Shown piece after piece: positions 1 to 11,250 of a stretch of 64,000 nt of DNA. The stretch's first letter is position 1. Each line of letters starts with the position of its first letter. The translations under genes were made by a program, and so were the position numbers. The DNA comes from Clarireedia homoeocarpa (lineage: Eukaryota; Ascomycota; Leotiomycetes; Helotiales; Rutstroemiaceae): assembly GCA_001465935.1 (NCBI GenBank), contig LNKV01000012.1:505302-569301 (forward strand), written 5' to 3'. Under the pieces are notes generated by a model, which saw only the letters and a program-made list of their open reading frames with translations, made no database searches and was not told the origin of the DNA.

Positions 1-3000
1 CGCGTCCGGATATATTATTTTTGTTTTTTTCTTTTCAAGATATCATCATGTTTGGGTTTGGGTTTTGGAAAAAAGAGCCGGATCTCTCTGTTTGTCTTGC
101 GGATATATCCCTTTGGTGTTTTTGTTTTGTTTCTTTCCTTGCGCAATTTTATGACTTACGAATCATGCTGTCACGAGCCGATTTTACGAATGTTATGACT
201 TCAAAATCATCATTAACGGCCGAAAAGATGGGTAGAGATTTGATATCTCACCTTTTCTTCTCTTTCCGTGCGTGGATCTTGAAGGCATGACTTTCGAAAG
301 AATACAATCTGGCATATGATTTATGAGCTGCGCTTAGAGAACAGGATGGCACCACAAAATTCTACTGGAATATCCGGGCTGGATTGGAATATCTGCTGTG
401 CAGATTCTTCAGACCAGCAGGATGCACCTCTGTGTGTGTTCGACGAACTGGGACGATATACAAGTTTCCTCACCTACGAACATAAAACCACAAATTGATA
501 CGATGATATCTGCAACAAGACGTGTGATTCGCTGCGCGGATCCCGATCTTGGAGCGAAATGGTCCTTTCGACACGTCTTTGCTTCCGATTACTGTTTCAT
601 GGATAGCTATCTTCTATGGATTTCCTACTTTCCTACGCATCGCCACTTTCCTCGAAAACGATTACGATTCGATAACATCAACCTGCGAGCCGGGGCTATC
701 GATGGAATTTTCTTTTTTGAAGGACATTTGGATATGAGATGGATTGATGGGGGGATTTTGTAGGGATGTTTGGACATGTGGTTGGTAATTTGGGGGGAAA
801 GTGGTTGGAGGAAGGACATGTAGCTCATCTCACTACTTCCCGCACATCGCTTCTTGGAAATCTAGATCGCTAGTCGATGTAGATGGAAGAGGATTGATGG
901 TGTGGGAATACTGGATACTTTAACTGTAGAACAGGATAGGTGGATAGTATGAGATGCTGGTTTATTGGGAATCATCACTGGCTGATTGATAGAATGATAT
1001 GAAGGGTATATCTTCACGTCTGGTACGTGGTAAGAGCTGGATGTGATGAATTGGGACAGGTCCGGTCGGGTGGGCGAAAGGAAGCAATAGGTAGGGGTCC
1101 GGAGAGGAAACAATTTGATCTACCATCGAATGGAATATAAAAAACATTGAAAAGATCCCGTATCTACTTTCGCCGCTCGTGCGTGCATGACTTTGATGAT
1201 GCCATTCACATTTTCACGTGCCAATCACCAACAACCTTCCCGCGATATTCAAAGACAAGGGCAGAAAGAAATCTAGATCTAGCTCCCGCATGACTCGGAT
1301 CCTAGCTCTAGTCTCTCCGAAAGAACACAGTAGTTCAGAAAGAGATCAAAGCTCCTGCTGCAAAGTTACCGCAACAGTACTACTGTACCTTCGGAGTAAA
1401 CCAGCATCGAAGAACAAGAATAAGAACAAGGTACAGGGCTGGCAGTTGCAACCTTACTAAACTCCAGTAACTAGCGGATGATTAGAAAAAGATGCGAATG
1501 CAACGTCAACCCCTAGAACAACTCATTCCCATCTAAACCATTTACAAGCCCCAAGCCCGAGATGTGAGCCGATAGGCCGAGAGTACGATTGGGTTTTTCT
1601 TGGGGGCGGTAGGGGTTGCGCTTCGCTTGGTGGTGGATTTTTTTTGCTGGGCGCGCTCCGAAATAGTTCTACCTTGTTTGGGGCTGGAATAGGCCTGTGC
1701 TTGTGCTTGTGCTTATTCTGGGTAGGGTTGGAGGGTGGTTTGGTGGTGCTTATGGTACTGTAGATGGAGTTTAGGGTTGCTTGGGATGGATTACGGGCAT
1801 TTTTTTGCTTACCTATAACGAGCACAGTCAGCTAGCTGTAGGCTGATGGATAAAGGGGTGTAGGTTGCAAAAGGAAGGAAAAAACTAGAGTAGTCACAGG
1901 AAGAATGAGCTAGGGTAGCTAGATAGATGGACATGTAAAAAGAAGAACTCTATGCGTATACTATAGAATTGTGATGTGATGTGATTCCAAGCATAGTTAT
2001 GCAGCAGCAGCACACTGGGGCACCGTTAGGTTTTGCGCATCAACACTTAAGTTACAGTGAGTGTAGTGTAGCGCTTAGGTATAGACCATCTGCCGGAGCG
2101 ACGCAGAATTCTATAGTATTCCGAGTATACAACTTCCCTTTCTGGACACCCATATCCATCCATCCATACCTCACAACCAGCTTGCACAAAAGTAACTGTT
2201 CCTTTCAATAGCGCAGTTCAGTGCCTCTTGACCCATATCCCAAGGCCCAGGTCCCGAATCCCGAATTCCCCCAAGTGTGAGATCCCAAATGCAACCTCAC
2301 TCGCATTCGGGTACGTACCCTTCCCTCTGATTCCTATCCCCATTACGTACCAGTCCAGCTTTCTCAGCCCTTCCAACAAACAAACCTCGCCGCACGTCGA
2401 CATTGCATACGATACACATAGTATAGTACGCCACTGCATCTCATCCTCCCTACGTATCCTCCCTACCCCTCCCCTCTCCAAACCCAACCTCATCCTAAGC
2501 GCCCAGCGCGTACCCGCATCAAACCAACGGAAAAATCCCGCTCATTCTCAAGCATGCCAGTTGAACCCCACAACTGATATAGTTCTACTAACACTGCATC
2601 TCTGTCTACGCAACAAGTAAGTGCAAAGTAAGCTAAGCGCCCGGGCGGAACAATCACTCTACCAGGCCTCGCTGGCAGGTCGTATTTTTCCCTTTAGGCG
2701 CCTATATGGGTAACTTTAGGACACATACTTATCGTGCGAGAACGAAACAGGGAAACGAGGATAGTGGTGGGGCATGCAAGTAGATAGATAATCAGTCGAT
2801 CGTATGTGACCGCCCAAGAGGCCGTAAAATGCTTGCTTGCATGCTTGCTTGCTGTGGACTAGCAGGCTTGAGCACCGGCATGGAATATTTTTCGAAAAGA
2901 AGACTTGTGAACAAGCTAACCAAATATAACCCCCCCCCCCCCCCCCCCTTTGCACTGTTTTAAGAAATAGAAGGGCAAGTCACTCGTACTGACTAGTCGT

Positions 3001-3804
3001 ATAAAACGTATATTCACGGCATCCACGAATTCCTAAAAGCGGTAAACCCGACCAAAACATCCCGCCATGAGAATCGAAGTGTGTGACTGGAATAAAAGCT
3101 GACTCACCGCGGGGTTATCTACGGCTTTGGAGACGGGATATCCGAGGGGCGGCGTGTGATGTCGAAAATAAATGCGTCATTCATCTAACTATGTGATTGT
3201 GAACTTTGTGATTGTGTGCCGCATTTTGTTGGTTCGGGTCGTAAAGACGACCTTCGGGCCGACAGGAAGATTGGAATGGCCGAGTCGGGGGATAGTTTGA
3301 TATTGAAGCGGGAAGAATGAATGGAAGGGTGTGGTGACAAGGTAGGGAGGGGATGGATATTGTGATTTTCGGTCCGAAGATAACAGTCTGTAGGAGGAAG
3401 GACTCGGTGATAGCTGCTTAGTATCCTTTATATATGCACTAGTTATACCCAGAGGTACTAAAGGTAGAGCATTTCAGTAACGTATAACCTCTACCAGTCA
3501 CACCAGCCTATACAATTGTAGAACATATGATGGCAAACCCCCCACGATCTGCAAACAGTTGTAGCACGAAATGGACAAAAGGCTCGAAATGCAATTATCT
3601 CCAAGAAACGTGATAATTTTCGGTAATAGCAATCATCAAATGAAGACCCCACAATGCAAAAAACTACCACGCTACACTCCCCTTAAAATATCCGAGGACG
3701 ATCCATCAATCCGTCCACTAAAATACAAAATAAAGCCAACATAATTCATGTCTAGATATGCAATCTAAGACCACAACCTCGTACCGTATTCAGTGCCTCA
3801 ACTA
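1..3804. other. Left-edge region without a convincing gene
   Basis: No reading frame here has a recognisable domain, and those present are short and of non-protein-like composition. The DNA holds many TAG/CTAG-rich stretches and one 19-nt C run at 2930-2948. The only frame I would look at twice is on the minus strand at about 1523-1825. It ends in a basic, proline-rich stretch followed by a short aromatic C-terminus (KWFRWE), so it could be the last exon of an unrecognised gene. The splice signals around it are ambiguous, so I do not call it. Confidence 0.5.
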
Positions 3805-5726
3805 CTATTCTCTCTCTATTCTCTTGAAAATTCCCTTAATTTTCGCATCAATCCCATCTAATCCAACCGCAAAGGCAACATTTATCTCCTGCATTAGTTC
3901 TTCTTGTTCGGGTGAAGTACATGCTATTCTTCGTGCATCAGCCAAATTAGTGATCCAGGCATCCCGCACTATACTCATCATGCCTGCGGCATAGACGCGA
4001 AGAGTTTGGTGTGGCGGATGAGTTGATGGTGCTGTTGTTTTTGCGGTGGGCGGTACTTGAACTGTTACTCCAACTGTAGGATCCGCAGATATTGAAGCAG
4101 AGACAGCAGTTGAAGGTAGATGGGTTCCTTCGGCGATGGTCTTATTTCTATTCCTATCTTCGCAAATGGCAGAAAGAGATGCAGGCTCAGATGCAGTCCT
4201 ATGCGACGCCGGCGGCATGACAGCTAATGGAGTAACGACTGGACCACAATCGACTATAATCGTATCATTAGTAGTTGCTGAATTAGTCTCCATGGCCTCA
4301 TTATCGCTGCTACTTAGAGTTTCTGGTTCTTGAGAGCCGAAAATCTGCTCTGCTAACTCAGTGTTCCTTCTTTGGTTTTCGAGACTTATCTGCATGGTTG
4401 CGCCAGCTGATAAAGGAGTGGAAGTACTGCCTGTGCTGCGACTTCTCCCTTTCTGTCTCTGTCTCTTGTATGGTGACATGTCGTGTGTTTCGGGGGTTGT
4501 TCGCTCGTGTGAGAGATTGGTGATGGCATGCGATTTATTACGTGAATTCTACTCAAAGTTAGTAATGTCTATTTGTGAAAAATAATTCAGTGTGGTCAAT
4601 ACCTCTCTACCGATATGGGTAAGTCCAAAAGTGTCAAGTGCTTGGAGGTATGTAGATGAGACTTTGAAAGTGAGCACTTTTGATTTCTTGGTGTGGGCCT
4701 CACTTTCCTTAGCCTGAAAAGGGTTGAGTTTTGCGTTATGGTTGAGAGGTTGAGAAGCTACCTGTAGAGAACGATTAGCTATTTGCGGGTATAACCTCAG
4801 GTAGAGTGAATACTTGCAAGCAATGAGCCTCTGTTTGATGCTACTGATTCAAACGTAGGAATGGCCGCGTTGATATTCTCCTTCTCGTCAGACGACAGTC
4901 AGCCTCGTAACATTCCAGTAGTCTATCTATTACCGTCACACAATATGTACCCTACCTCATTGACCCTCCTATCAATATTCCTGCACTGCGAGTATCCTAC
5001 TGCAGTCCACTCTGCTTCTTGTCCTTCTTTCGCTTTCGTAATCTCACACTCCTCCATGAATAGACGCCTTGCAACATTCAAGCTAACTGTATACGAGATA
5101 CGTTGCAAGTGATTCATAGCTGTCAATCCCAATGGCTTCTTAGGTCGAATACCGGGAGGAAAGGCCTCATCTAGGCTAGAAAGACCCCAATTGCTACAGA
5201 TTCGAGCGCGGTTATGTTCGAGGACTTTCCGGCTATTTTCGTTAAGGGAGCCAGCCTGTCGGAACGCAAGAAGATTTGTCAGTCCGTGTTGATCGAGCTA
5301 GATAATGAGGATGTGAAAGAGAGCTTACAGTCCTGGCATGACTGCGGTTGTCGGATGACTTATCTGTAGGAAAGCTAGAACCGACATTTGTGGCTTTAAA
5401 CGGCTTTGACTTATGGTTCTCTTTCTGCATGGTTGTCAGACTTTTGCGGTTCGATTTGTTGTTCGGGCCTTCGACTTTAAAGTTGAAGAGTATGTTTTGC
5501 ATAACAACGCGTAAATCGAAGGAAGAGGAGAAAAAAAGGTGCTACGTGATAACCATACTTGGAACTAGCTGGAATAAAGACTTACGTTTGACAGGTTATA
5601 CATTGAGGGGGGATCAGCTTGAGCTGCCATGTCACCTGTCTTCTTTATGTTGTAGGATCGCTGTGACCTTCCAACAGGCTTCTTGATAATGTTGGCAGTG
5701 CGTTCATTGAGCGGCGCGGAATTTGT
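3805..5726 (-). CDS. Unrecognised multi-exon gene (3' part modelled)
   Basis: I do not recognise this family. Reading the minus strand, several exons join in phase 0: 5726-5586, then one ending at 5329 (start uncertain, 5541 or 5474), 5255-4956 (100 codons), 4713-4603 (37 codons) and a last exon 4548-3805 with stop. Donors are GTAAGT, GTAAGC, GTAGGG and GTATTG. The last intron has a perfect TACTAAC branch point before its TAG acceptor. The 100-codon exon looks protein-like (SLDEAFPPGIRPKK, then a charged helix). The last exon is Ser/Thr-rich and ends in a predicted helix. The ATG inside the last exon (4479) would give 224 residues alone, but the frame stays open upstream to the acceptor, so it is probably internal. 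The 242-nt gap between 4713 and 4956 may hide another exon. The 5' end was not found; coding-like sequence recurs near 6560-6640. Confidence 0.5.
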
Positions 5727-7272
5727 CTAGTCAGGTGGAGAGGGGGAATTATTTCCAGATATTTGAGAAGGCTTCTTTGCTGGAAGGACTGTCTACACGA
5801 ATTTCGAGATGGTTGTTGTAATGGCTGAGGGGAGATTGGACTAAATTTCCCGGGTTAAGTAGCCTGAGTACAGCTAGTCCTATCGTGCAGTGGAGTGAAT
5901 ATAAATTAAATTGCCTCTTGCCTGAGCCGGTGAATCAACAGCGGCAAACAGATCGTTCCAAGAAAGCAATGGAATCAATGGCCGTTACCAGTAGTAGAGA
6001 ATAAACAGCAAACTCAGGGATTCATCATGGATACTGCGAGGCTCAACATCGGAAGACTCACACCAGCTTCATATCTAGGACCCGTTTGACCGATAGTGAT
6101 TCCAAGACCCGGAATCCTTGGGAACGTGGAGACGTGGCGTGAGAGTCTTCGGAAATCGAAGACGCGATAATATCCAGCGTTTGGTTGTGGTGGTATGATT
6201 TCCAGAACTACACAGTTATAATGGAGGTTGTCGTCGTGGCGACGCCTGCTGTTGTCACGGATGAAGCAACCAGTAATATTGATGGCTCTCTATAGATTTA
6301 TCTTCAGACGAGAGTCGAAATATTCCAAAGCTTTCCACACATCTCACATCTGCTACCATTCTCGCAGTTGGCCGTTGGAGGAAAACCGAACTTTGATTTG
6401 TGGGTCAATGGAGCGCTTGTACGCCTTCGTCGATGGTGGATACCATGGCATGCCAAACAGAGGAAGAAGATTCCATCTCCAGTCATTTCTGCCGTTTTGT
6501 CCTCTGGAAGCAATGTTCTGCAGAAGGAAACGACCAAGAGCACTCGTTGACTGCCAGGAGGAGAAGAGGCAGGAGCGCTTCCCCTTTTGCGAGCGTTTGT
6601 CCCACTTGGTAGGGTGAGATTCTGTAATGGATCTGTCTAGCTCATGTACTTGATTTCTTGCACTATCTCGGCCGATATCAAGAAGTTATTGGCTGTCCCT
6701 TCGGTGCAGATATAACAGGTCGACGACAATACCAAGAGCTAGCTGGGCATGAAGACATTACAGTGTCGAGGTTCCCTAGGACATTCGTTTGACAACAGCA
6801 ATCAGCTACAACGCATTGTCCCAGACCGGCCTGTTTTCCTTCCCTGAAGAGGCCGTTTACTGATGGTAGAGTTGTCGATATGAGCGATATTATCGATGTT
6901 GTTCCTTGGGACTAAATCGCACCAACTTTGGTAGAGTTAGGGGTATAAGCGGCCCTGGCTCCAGACTTGAAACCCTGGTCGCAAGAACAGTTGCAAGTAT
7001 ATCATCCGGGGCTGCGCTTTTCTAAAATATATCATTCTAAGATTCCCTAAATTCCAAATAATGAATACTCACTCCTATATTCCTAAGAACCACAAGCTCC
7101 CCAATTAAACTACCTATGAATATATTCATCCATCCCCCCCCCCATGCATTATGTTAGAAATATAATATACAAATACCACCCGGGCTCCATGATCCCAGGA
7201 GAAAAAGAGACGACTCACGAACTCCATGCTGAAACCAAATTACCACCCATGATATACATATTCCCACATCTC
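5727..7272. other. Probable 5' part of the preceding gene, exons unresolved
   Basis: Minus-strand stretches here read as plausible protein, for example near 6560-6640 (a Lys/Arg- and Ser/Pro-rich segment preceded by a CTAG acceptor). Upstream of 5726, a Ser/Pro-rich frame is separated from the modelled exon by an in-frame TAG that could equally be a splice acceptor. I could not link these pieces into one start-to-end model. Between 6650 and 7272 I see no coding signal. A short C run lies near 7134-7143. Confidence 0.3.
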
Positions 7273-8406
7273 TCATGAGATCTTAGCAATTCTCTTCTTG
7301 GCAATATCCATCTTTCCTTTCACCCTATCCGCATCTTCATCTACCCTCTTCAACATCTCATTCTGTATTTCCAGCTCGCCCTGTATAGCCAATCCCATCT
7401 CTCGTTGTCGGCGCACAATCTTAGCCAGCTCCTCCACATCCAGGTCCTGATCTCGCATCATTTGTTTCTGTAATTGAAGGACTCCTTCATTGTCCAATTC
7501 ACGAGTCTTGTTTGTTTCTGGGACAGGTGCACCGAGAACTCGTCCGCTAGGCTTCGTAACGCCGGGTCCGAATAATGCGCTTTTGTCTGCTTGTGTCGCT
7601 GCAGCACTTCCGCTACCTCCAGTCGAACCCCCGTTCTGGTTCTTGACTGCCAATGAAACGGCCAGTTTCTCAAGTCCTTCTTTCTCTACCTTTGCGCTGC
7701 CTAATAGATCTCTCCTCCTCCTTAACTCTCCCGCGCCCACTTTCGCCTCACCTCTCCCATTCTTGTCACCCTCGCTCATGAATTTCAGTCCCTCTTCCAA
7801 GTCTTTAATCAACCCGCCGGCCTTTACCAAACATGTTTTTGCTTTCGCTCCTGCCTCATATTGACCTGCAGCCGTAGTCGCTGAATCTCTCCGTCCAAGA
7901 AACAAACGTGCATCATGCAATTGACCCTTCAACTCCCTATGCACATCCAACCAAACCTGCGAATCCGCCATCAACGCGCCATTGCTTCCCACCCCCCTTT
8001 GACTCGCAGCGATCAATCCTTCTCTCGCACTGCTCAAACTTGCATTGCCGCTCGTGCTCGGTAGGTTGAGAAAGGAGCGCCATACCGAGGTCTCACGCCA
8101 TCGTCGGTCGGGATTTTCGGCGATCGAGCGCAAGTAAGTTTCGAGCTCTTTGCGACGGGTTTCGGCGAGCTCGGGGGAGGAGACAGTTGATTTAAACCAG
8201 AATTTGGCCGGAAGCGGTGATGGAGGTGGTGAGGATATGAGGCTGGTGAGAGAGGAATGGAGAGTTACAAAGTCGGAGTAGCGTTTTTGTACAACGAATG
8301 TGCGAAGTGGAAGGCGTAAAGTAATGTTATAGAGTGTGTATGGCTTTCCATTCGAATCATTGGAAAGTATCGTGCTAGGGATTGATATCTCAAGAGGCGG
8401 CGCCAT
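7273..8406 (-). CDS. VAM7: Vam7-like PX-domain Qc-SNARE
   Basis: Single-exon protein of 377 residues. The N-terminal ~115 residues form a PX domain, with the phosphoinositide-binding RYSDF motif, a proline-rich loop (PPPSPLP) and a following basic RRKELETYL helix. The last ~65 residues are a SNARE heptad helix with the expected glutamine at the centre (EIQNEML). PX plus a C-terminal SNARE without a transmembrane segment is the Vam7 architecture: a soluble Qc-SNARE recruited by PI3P to the vacuole, where it acts in homotypic vacuole fusion with HOPS and the other vacuolar SNAREs. The middle (about 120-300) is Ala/Gly/Ser-rich and poorly conserved in such proteins. The ATG at 8406 leads straight into the first PX strand. 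Family assignment is strong; function is inferred from the yeast protein. Confidence 0.85.
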   Translation of the reverse strand: MAPPLEISIPSTILSNDSNGKPYTLYNITLRLPLRTFVVQKRYSDFVTLHSSLTSLISSPPPSPLPAKFWFKSTVSSPELAETRRKELETYLRSIAENPDRRWRETSVWRSFLNLPSTSGNASLSSAREGLIAASQRGVGSNGALMADSQVWLDVHRELKGQLHDARLFLGRRDSATTAAGQYEAGAKAKTCLVKAGGLIKDLEEGLKFMSEGDKNGRGEAKVGAGELRRRRDLLGSAKVEKEGLEKLAVSLAVKNQNGGSTGGSGSAAATQADKSALFGPGVTKPSGRVLGAPVPETNKTRELDNEGVLQLQKQMMRDQDLDVEELAKIVRRQREMGLAIQGELEIQNEMLKRVDEDADRVKGKMDIAKKRIAKIS

Positions 8407-8898
8407 TGTCAGTTACTCCTTGATGTGAAGTTGGTGTGGAGTTTGGAAAAAGGAGAATTGTTTGTTTCTTCGTGCCTTGGTTTGGGCTGGGACGGCTTAT
8501 TTGAGGTTGCCTTGTTCGGGCGCGAGACTTGGTCATTCACGATAAGTAACGTAACGGTTGCGCATGACGATAAGAGTTTAAGATTCAGGGCTTTGTAGGT
8601 ACATGAACAGTCAGATCTAATACAGTTAGTTGTATTTGTGGGGAATCTTCTAATTAAAACTCCAACAGAGAAGATTCTCGAGAATTACGTAGGATTCGAC
8701 ATGCTTGGAAGGAAGAATTATATGCAAATAATCCTGGGTAGCCGATAATGCTATCCCATCCTGATGCCTTTTTATAATGTGCTCTGATTCAAATTCATAT
8801 CGCATGACCTTCATGCTGTAACTCCTCCTTGCAAACAAAACAGTATGTCTGCCGCATTTCGAAACCTCCTTCCTATTACTGAGATACAACAAAACGAT
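8407..8898. other. Intergenic: Vam7-like promoter and EB1 3' flank
   Basis: About 490 bases between two minus-strand genes. No coding signal is seen. It should contain the promoter of the downstream Vam7-like gene and the 3' UTR of the EB1 gene. Confidence 0.5.
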
Positions 8899-9830
8899 CT
8901 AGAATGTCTCTTGATCGTCGACTTCCGCCTCGGCAGGTATCTCAAAGCCATCCTCGGTAGAGTACAAGATGGTTTGGATATGCTTGATTAAGCCGTCTTC
9001 TTGCTTCTCGATTTCGGGGTCCTCCTCGCATGCTTGTTGAACCAAAAGCTCGATGTCTCTAAGCTTGCTGAAATAGAAGTCTCTTTCGCGTTCCAATCCA
9101 GCGACGTTCTCTTTTAGTGTATCGTTCTCCTTCTGTAAAGCTGCCGATGCAGCACCGCCACCGGTACCGACCTTGGGCACACGTGCAGCACCAGTTGTTG
9201 GTGTGGTACCTCGTCGAGCTGTTCCGGTAGATGTTCGTGGTGCAGCAGAAGGTGCCGCTGGCGCGCTACCAGCGGCTCGTCGACGACCTACGGCATCATA
9301 GTCTCCCCCCGGAAAGAATTGATCCCAGTATCTCTTGGTCCACTGGAGAAACTCGAGATTATCTTGCATCTTACATTTGACAAGTTGTTCGACATGGATG
9401 TTTCGATCGATCTGATGGCGTGTAAAGCAGTCTAAACCCTTGAGTTAGTGGCTGATTGAATGTTTGGAACAGGAGAATCTAACTTTGTAATATCTTGAAA
9501 TTTTGTAGATATGCATATTCTGTGTTAACATTGAACTTGACTTTTGCCATCGGTACATCGAGGAAGATACTGTCGAAGACCTGGCAGAGAGCTGCACTGC
9601 ATTGGAGAAACGGGGTTGATTAGTGTATGCTTCAAAAAGGAGTACCACAGTGGAAATTGGCGTGAGTATAGAATCACTTACCCAGTACCACATTGTTCGA
9701 CCTTGGTGATGTTCAGTTGCAGCAGGTTGTTAAGCCACTGGACAAGCTCCTGTCTATATTCCATCTGTCAGAGATTTCAATGCCTTGCGGTAAACTCATA
9801 AGGAGCTTCAACGAACCTTGATTCTCCCAT
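8899..9830 (-). CDS. BIM1: EB1/Bim1-type microtubule plus-end-binding protein
   Basis: Four exons on the minus strand: 9830-9817, 9753-9682, 9596-9484 and 9431-8899, with all phases matching, giving 243 residues. Exon 1 encodes only four complete codons plus two bases. The N-terminal half is a calponin-homology domain with EB1 hallmarks: an ELVQWLN start, a CGTGAALCQ helix, KVKFN, and a NFKILQ then DNLEFLQW motif ending near residue 110. An Ala/Ser/Thr/Arg-rich linker follows. The C-terminus has a coiled coil and the EB1 homology motif (ERDFYFSKLRDIELLVQ). The protein ends in DDQETF, not the usual C-terminal EEY/F, so CAP-Gly recognition may differ. Known role: tracking growing microtubule plus ends and recruiting dynein/kinesin adaptors. 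It is shorter than typical 250-330 residue relatives but complete. Confidence 0.9.
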
Positions 9831-11250
9831 CTTCAAGATGTTTGTTTCGACAGAGATTATTGAGCAGATTGAGTATGCCTTTAGCTGGATATAACTCGAA
9901 TAGTTAAAAGCCGTGCCGCGGAGTTTCGAATTGTAGAAAGTCCAAGAAAATTTCTGTGGAAGTTTATCGCGACAATAGGGATCTTGTTTGGTTTCCTGTC
10001 GCCTTAGGTAACGACTCTAAGAGTATCTAGAACCTGAGATTTCAGGTCACCAGCAGCAAGATGAGGGGCAGTCCGTTCTACGGCCCGGGCTGAACCTTGA
10101 TTCTGACAGATGGCAGGTGCTTCTTACAGTATTTTACTTTTGTGAATACCTTCGTACTTCGTAAATTCTTTGAATCGAAATATTGAAACATTGAAACAAT
10201 TCAATACGATGACTTGAGTTCCAGTACGTCGTCGTCTGACTGGATCTACTCATACAGATCTTTTCCTCACAAGTCCTGCATACAGTCCGATTCCCGCCTA
10301 TCACTTTAGTACCACCATGTAAGACTTGCGTTCCGTACCATGCCATCACAACTCCCGACAGCTTGCACATAAAAGACATGCGTCGGTTGCTTTGGGCCGC
10401 CAGGGATCACAAGAACCACAGCCAGCACAGCCAGCATAAGAAAGAAGCGGGAAACACCACGCCACGCGACCTCCTCTCCATCGGGTATGTGCCACACGTG
10501 CTGATACTCCCAATGTTGCGCACCGAGTACCTTGGTTCCTGAGATGCTGTTTCTGATCCTGCATTGGCCGGCTCTGGCCCGATCTTATCTTGTGCAGAAT
10601 TCGATTTGGGTTTAGGTTAGGTAGGAGGCTTATACTTCTCCCCTCTCCACTCTGCCCTCTCCACTCTCCCCTCTCCCCTCACCCCGGATGGTTTTCTCCT
10701 GGGCCCATCGAGACAAATACCCGGCTACGGTAAAAACGGATATCCACGAGATAGACTTGGGTCCAAGACCGAGGCAGAAACGCCATCTCGTGAACTTAAG
10801 TTTGTTCACCCAAGCTGATTGCAATCATCACATCGGCCGAGCACAAATTTGGCTGCAGCCGCGTTCTAGGAACGGACGCATACCCGTGTAGTGTCTCCAT
10901 CATTTGAAGAATTAATAAAGAAATGTCAATAATCTTCCTATTTCGGCTGCAGAAGGTCAGTTCCATCCCTGCTGAATGGATATATCACACAGTAATGTCA
11001 ATATACCCCATTATCATCGCTAAAGTTCCGTGGAAATTGCGCGCGATACTTGCATGACGAGCTGACTTCTTCATTTTCCCTTTCTTCATCGGAAATGGTG
11101 CCGAGAATCTGTGGGCTTGAATCTCATTTGACATGTCTTGGCTTTGACTTCTTTCCTTATATATGTGACCCCTCTCTGAAACTCTTATTCAAAGGACTTG
11201 TCAGCACAATCAACTCAACGCAAGCGACATCCGGCGCCTAAAGATCCAAT
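9831..11250. other. Divergent promoter region, EB1 versus GH3
   Basis: A 1.4-kb spacer between divergently transcribed genes. It contains a pyrimidine-rich run of CCCTCTCCACT-type repeats at about 10637-10683. I see no gene in it. Confidence 0.5.
11157..11166 (+). promoter_or_regulatory. TATA-like element of the GH3 gene
   Basis: TTATATATGT lies about 90 bases upstream of the ATG at 11251, a usual position for a TATA box before a short 5' UTR. It is identified by position and sequence only. Confidence 0.4.
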
